Source of the DNA: Tenacibaculum skagerrakense
GTDB taxonomy: Bacteria; Bacteroidota; Bacteroidia; Flavobacteriales; Flavobacteriaceae
Assembly: GCF_004345825.1 (NCBI RefSeq)
Contig: NZ_SLXM01000004.1
Coordinates: 137,085 to 201,084, forward strand
Direction of reading: 5' to 3'
DNA length: 64,000 nt
The position numbers and the translations under genes were made by a program. Every line of letters begins with the position of its first letter. The stretch's first letter is position 1. Of the stretch, positions 62,101 through 64,000 are shown one piece after another. The notes below the pieces were generated by a model. It made no database searches and had not been told where the DNA came from. It saw nothing but the letters and a program-made list of their open reading frames with translations.

Positions 62101-63429
62101 CGCACTGGAGTTTGATAATGCGTGGGAAACATTAATGGTAGCACTAAAAAAAGATTTATCATTAGTTCTATTAATTACTAAATTTCCATTTTCTATTTTA
62201 ATCTCCCCAATGTCTTCATATATAGGAGATACTGTTAATGAGTGCCAACCTACATGTCCTCTAATAACTCCTAAAGACATATTTGGAATAGTTGTGTTAC
62301 TATTAATGTTTTTAGATGTTGAAGGATTTAATCTAAAAGAAGAGAAATTAGTACTAGATATAGTTCCATTAATGCTAATATTATCATTAATGATTTCAAA
62401 ACTTAATGAACTTGAAGTGGATCCTTCTTGTAAAAAATCATTTAAAGACCAATTATTGGAATAATTACTATAAATTGTATTTGAATAGGCATCAACTAAC
62501 TTTGGAGGAAGTACGTACTTCAAATTATCCAAGTAATCGTAAACAAAATATGTGTCATGAGGCTCATTATCATTATAAACTCTTCGTAATATAATTTTTC
62601 CTAATTTATCTCTAAATTCCTCTGTGGTATAATTTTTATTATCCGAAGGCTTCCAATTTTGTCCTTTAGTAACATTCTTAATAAGCTCTCCTTCATCAAA
62701 AAATAAGCTCCCTCCTCCCAAAGTTCCATCTGAATTAATGGTGTATTTTCTTACTTCGTTGGAAGAATTTACTTTATGCTCAAATTTTAACTCATGACCA
62801 CTGCCCATATTAAAAAGTTCCCCTGGAGAACTTTGTTTTTCCACACGGTTAAGTGGTGATAATTCATAGGTTTTTTGAGAGTATGGATTAATTAAACTTA
62901 TGTCGGTTATCCCCAAAAAATCTTCTGGATAATTGTCTTTATAATAAGTTTTAGTAGTCCATTCCGCGTTTGTCCTGTATGTTCCAGGGGTTCCACCAGT
63001 GTATTCGTGGGGTAAAAATTGTTTTGATATTCTCCCAAATTCATCATATTCTATATGTTGTATAATGTCTTTTCCATCGGGAGATTGTCCTATTGCGATT
63101 TGTTGTATAGGTTTTCCTAAACCATCAAAATAGGTTATACTCTCTTGATTTGGTAATAAATTACTTGATCCTATTTTTAAGGTAACATTTGAAGTGGCAT
63201 AAAAACCTGGTTCAAGGGTAATCGATTGGGATGCCGAATAATGAATATTAGAGACAGGTTCGTTTAAGATTAAGTGTTCTGGTACAGAATTACTTGTTGC
63301 TGAATTGTATTCAGTTAGCTTAATGTAATTTTCGTTAGATTGTGAAAAAGTAGCTACAGTAACTGAGAATAAAAAGTATAATAATGTTAGCGTTTGCGCA
63401 AGGCAAAATCTTGAACTTAAGTAATTCAT
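59200..63429 (-). CDS. DUF6443 RHS-repeat polymorphic toxin
   Basis: The 1409-aa protein has a signal-type N-terminus, a DUF6443 region (SITYFDGLGKPIQQIAIGQS, about 95-230), YD repeats, and an RHS core (YQGKELQLENNLQQYDFGS ... RWFVVDPQAEQFYGMSPYLA, about 1060-1085, then VDPDGEW). A glycine-rich hydrophobic stretch (about 1110-1260) could help pore or membrane entry. The last ~110 residues (WNEMTLKEQGKLRHTYDRKQ, FRASKGAHHQKI) are basic and His-rich, like a nuclease-type toxin, but I cannot assign the family. An immunity gene follows. A TActTTTG box 27 nt upstream drives it. Confidence 0.87.
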   Translation of the reverse strand: MNYLSSRFCLAQTLTLLYFLFSVTVATFSQSNENYIKLTEYNSATSNSVPEHLILNEPVSNIHYSASQSITLEPGFYATSNVTLKIGSSNLLPNQESITYFDGLGKPIQQIAIGQSPDGKDIIQHIEYDEFGRISKQFLPHEYTGGTPGTYRTNAEWTTKTYYKDNYPEDFLGITDISLINPYSQKTYELSPLNRVEKQSSPGELFNMGSGHELKFEHKVNSSNEVRKYTINSDGTLGGGSLFFDEGELIKNVTKGQNWKPSDNKNYTTEEFRDKLGKIILRRVYNDNEPHDTYFVYDYLDNLKYVLPPKLVDAYSNTIYSNYSNNWSLNDFLQEGSTSSSLSFEIINDNISINGTISSTNFSSFRLNPSTSKNINSNTTIPNMSLGVIRGHVGWHSLTVSPIYEDIGEIKIENGNLVINRTNDKSFFSATINVSHALSNSSAIPQEVLNNLAYQYKYDEWNRLIEKKLPEKQWEYIIYDSHDKPILTQDGSLRGENFWAFTKYDTYGRTVYTGLYSSSKTRSNLQLEVDNYINASNKNNSESRITSTKIIGQVALNYDNKAFPTTNITEVLAVNYYDDYSFSDSDKPSIPTDVLNQTVTTRTNGLVTSSWIKTLNQNTWSKAYTFYDEKARELRVYSKNHLGGYTMVDSQINFGGTINKTVSTHKKTASDALVTIIDEFEYDNALRLKKQTQQINNAPKETIVANNYDGTGMLLQKKVGGANTSLQTLDYKYNVRGALTDINDVNSDLSTTPDNDVFAFKLNYENPLEGTANVPQLFNGNVTQTIWKNSIENDKQSYTYNYDALSRITRANYRKGSSLSTDAEKFGLSNVTYDKGGNINTLQRSGTNGQIDNLTYSYEIIDEQTTNKLVDITDTTNNPEGYKDTNATGENYVYDSNGRLIADKNKGVTNIRYNYLDLPTEITFSNGNKIEVTYDASGNKLEKLFITSSGNTKTLYVNGFQYQNNQLQFFGHSEGYAYKEGTQFKYAYVYNDHLGNNRLSYADVDGNGTIDNNEILTKTDYYPFGLTHEGEYISSSGSNYNYKYQGKELQLENNLQQYDFGSRIYDGATGRWFVVDPQAEQFYGMSPYLAMGNNPIIIVDPDGEWIHILVGAVIGGVVNVVSNWDNIESFGDGLAYFGVGAASGAVTAATGNPALGGALLGLGNGLYQGQSGMQLVQSTIAGGVISGVGAGLGKLVSPLVGKLGVNKLTQNITNTYLKNAINYGVNNAITGSVVGGTLSVATGGNFYDGAKQGFAYGLGTGIAGGLYQGHKEFKLNKAREIELALEKELKTNHKNKLILLPERKTGHMKPWNEMTLKEQGKLRHTYDRKQKEFGLPNFRASKGAHHQKILNDKIAEVRNAGTKQGFFRSTEWVNGQMTPVNRSNPIINGVRHYYYETLDGKFVSFGIMK

Positions 63430-63455
63430 AGCGATTAAAATTTCTAATTTCTGGG

Positions 63456-63463
63456 CAAAAGTA
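63456..63463 (-). promoter_or_regulatory. Bacteroidota -7 box (TActTTTG) of the RHS toxin
   Basis: The minus strand reads TACTTTTG 27 nt before the ATG at 63429, the normal Bacteroidota form, in contrast to the sigma70-like box before the RHS-LytM gene on the element. Confidence 0.5.
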
Positions 63464-63734
63464 AAAAAAATGCTGAGATAAGCTTCCGGTAAGATATTAA
63501 TATGATAGTCCTTTCTAACTAAACTAAGAACAAAGGTTTTCGGATTCTCTTAATTAGAGTATGTCTGAGTAAGAAAAGAGTAGAGGTTTTTCAACAAACA
63601 TCCTTTTGGAGTTTCTTTTTAAAAATATGATTTTTTTAATCAAATTTATATTTATTGGTCTCAACTAAGGGTCTAAAACCCTGCAATTTTATTGCAGCAC
63701 TTTCAGTTATATGAAAAATTAATACCTTTCAGAT
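63464..63734. other. Intergenic region with IS200-like end hairpins
   Basis: A ctgcaa/ttgcag stem (63681-63697) and an overlapping agggt/accct stem (63668-63682) precede the transposase remnant. Subterminal hairpins of this kind mark IS200/IS605 ends. Nothing else was seen. Confidence 0.4.
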
Positions 63735-64000
63735 ATGGAAAGATCACTACGCAAAGGCTCTCATACAGTAAGTAGGTTAACCTGTCATATAGTTTGGGTT
63801 ACAAAATATCGTTATCAGATATTGAAAAGGAGATATTCAGGTTCGTTGTCGAGAACTTCTGATGCAAATTTGCGATGCAGAGAACGTATCGATTTAAAAA
63901 GGAGTAGTTAGTTCAGATCATATCCATATGCATATAGAATATGTCCCTAAATAAAGTGTAAGCTGTTTAGTAAAGCAACTTAAGGGTAAAAGTTCTCGTA
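63735..64000 (+). pseudogene. Decayed IS200/IS605 TnpA transposase (runs off the window)
   Basis: The frame opens MERSLRKGSHTVSRLTCHIV, WVTKYRYQIL, the IS200 TnpA start. About 40 codons in, it shifts frame: continuing +1 gives GDIQVRCRELLMQICDAENV, a TAA, then SSDHIHMHIEYVPK with the HUH motif HIHMH, another TAA and KQLKGKSSR. At least one frameshift and two stops inactivate it. The 3' end lies beyond the window. Confidence 0.85.

Overview
The window looks like a low-GC Bacteroidota chromosome, most likely Flavobacteriaceae. Several genes carry TAnnTTTG -7 promoter boxes (for example upstream of der, era, the initiator tRNA and the 4.2-kb RHS gene). There is a TonB-receptor-like beta-barrel protein with a carboxypeptidase-regulatory N-terminus, a choice-of-anchor-I lipoprotein, and DUF6443-type RHS proteins, all typical of that group. 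No rRNA and no CRISPR array were seen.

Layout. (1) 1-10.1 kb is ordinary chromosome: a GAF-like protein, an outer-membrane beta-barrel protein, der, a small membrane protein, a surface lipoprotein and era. (2) 10,212-10,284 is an initiator tRNA-Met whose 3' half is repeated at 54,100-54,145. The 43.9 kb between is an integrated mobile element, with its tyrosine integrase and an excisionase-like gene next to the right end. (3) Inside, left to right, the element holds: an Avs-like nuclease-STAND NTPase (10.4-14.7 kb); a non-coding oriT candidate; a leftward mobilization operon (relaxase, MobC-like, DUF2958, TraG/VirD4 ATPase, a missed 43-aa membrane protein, a fused membrane/lipoprotein); a Ppx/GppA-like protein; duplicated small genes; an atypical RuvC-like protein; an Xre regulator; and a replication-initiator-like protein. 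(4) 25.1-34.6 kb is a segment bounded by two XerC/D-like recombinases. It carries a tRNA-Ile with encoded CCA, a 1992-aa RHS protein ending in a LytM (M23) peptidase, and a small membrane-anchored protein that may be its immunity partner. The two intergenic regions beside the recombinases share short blocks in the same order, suggesting a separately mobile cargo. (5) 34.6-39.2 kb is a rightward operon with a second VirD4/TraD-like ATPase, RadC, an adenine methylase and small unknown genes. (6) 41.2-51.9 kb is an expanded type I restriction operon (hsdM-hsdS-OLD-unknown-dinD-hsdR-DUF2779 nuclease). (7) 52-54 kb holds the integrase module and attR.

Right of the element (54.4-63.4 kb) is a chromosomal RHS/SpvB polymorphic-toxin locus: a DUF6443 RHS toxin, a probable immunity gene, a broken SMI1/KNR4 (SUKH) immunity pseudogene and a 1285-aa SpvB-like secreted protein. 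The window ends inside a decayed IS200/IS605 transposase.

The element therefore combines transfer (relaxase, coupling ATPases), replication-like control, defence (NACHT-nuclease, type I RM, OLD, DUF2779) and inter-bacterial competition (RHS-LytM). The most unusual signal is a shared C-terminal tail, roughly ELxxLKxxK...ER, on four otherwise unrelated element proteins.
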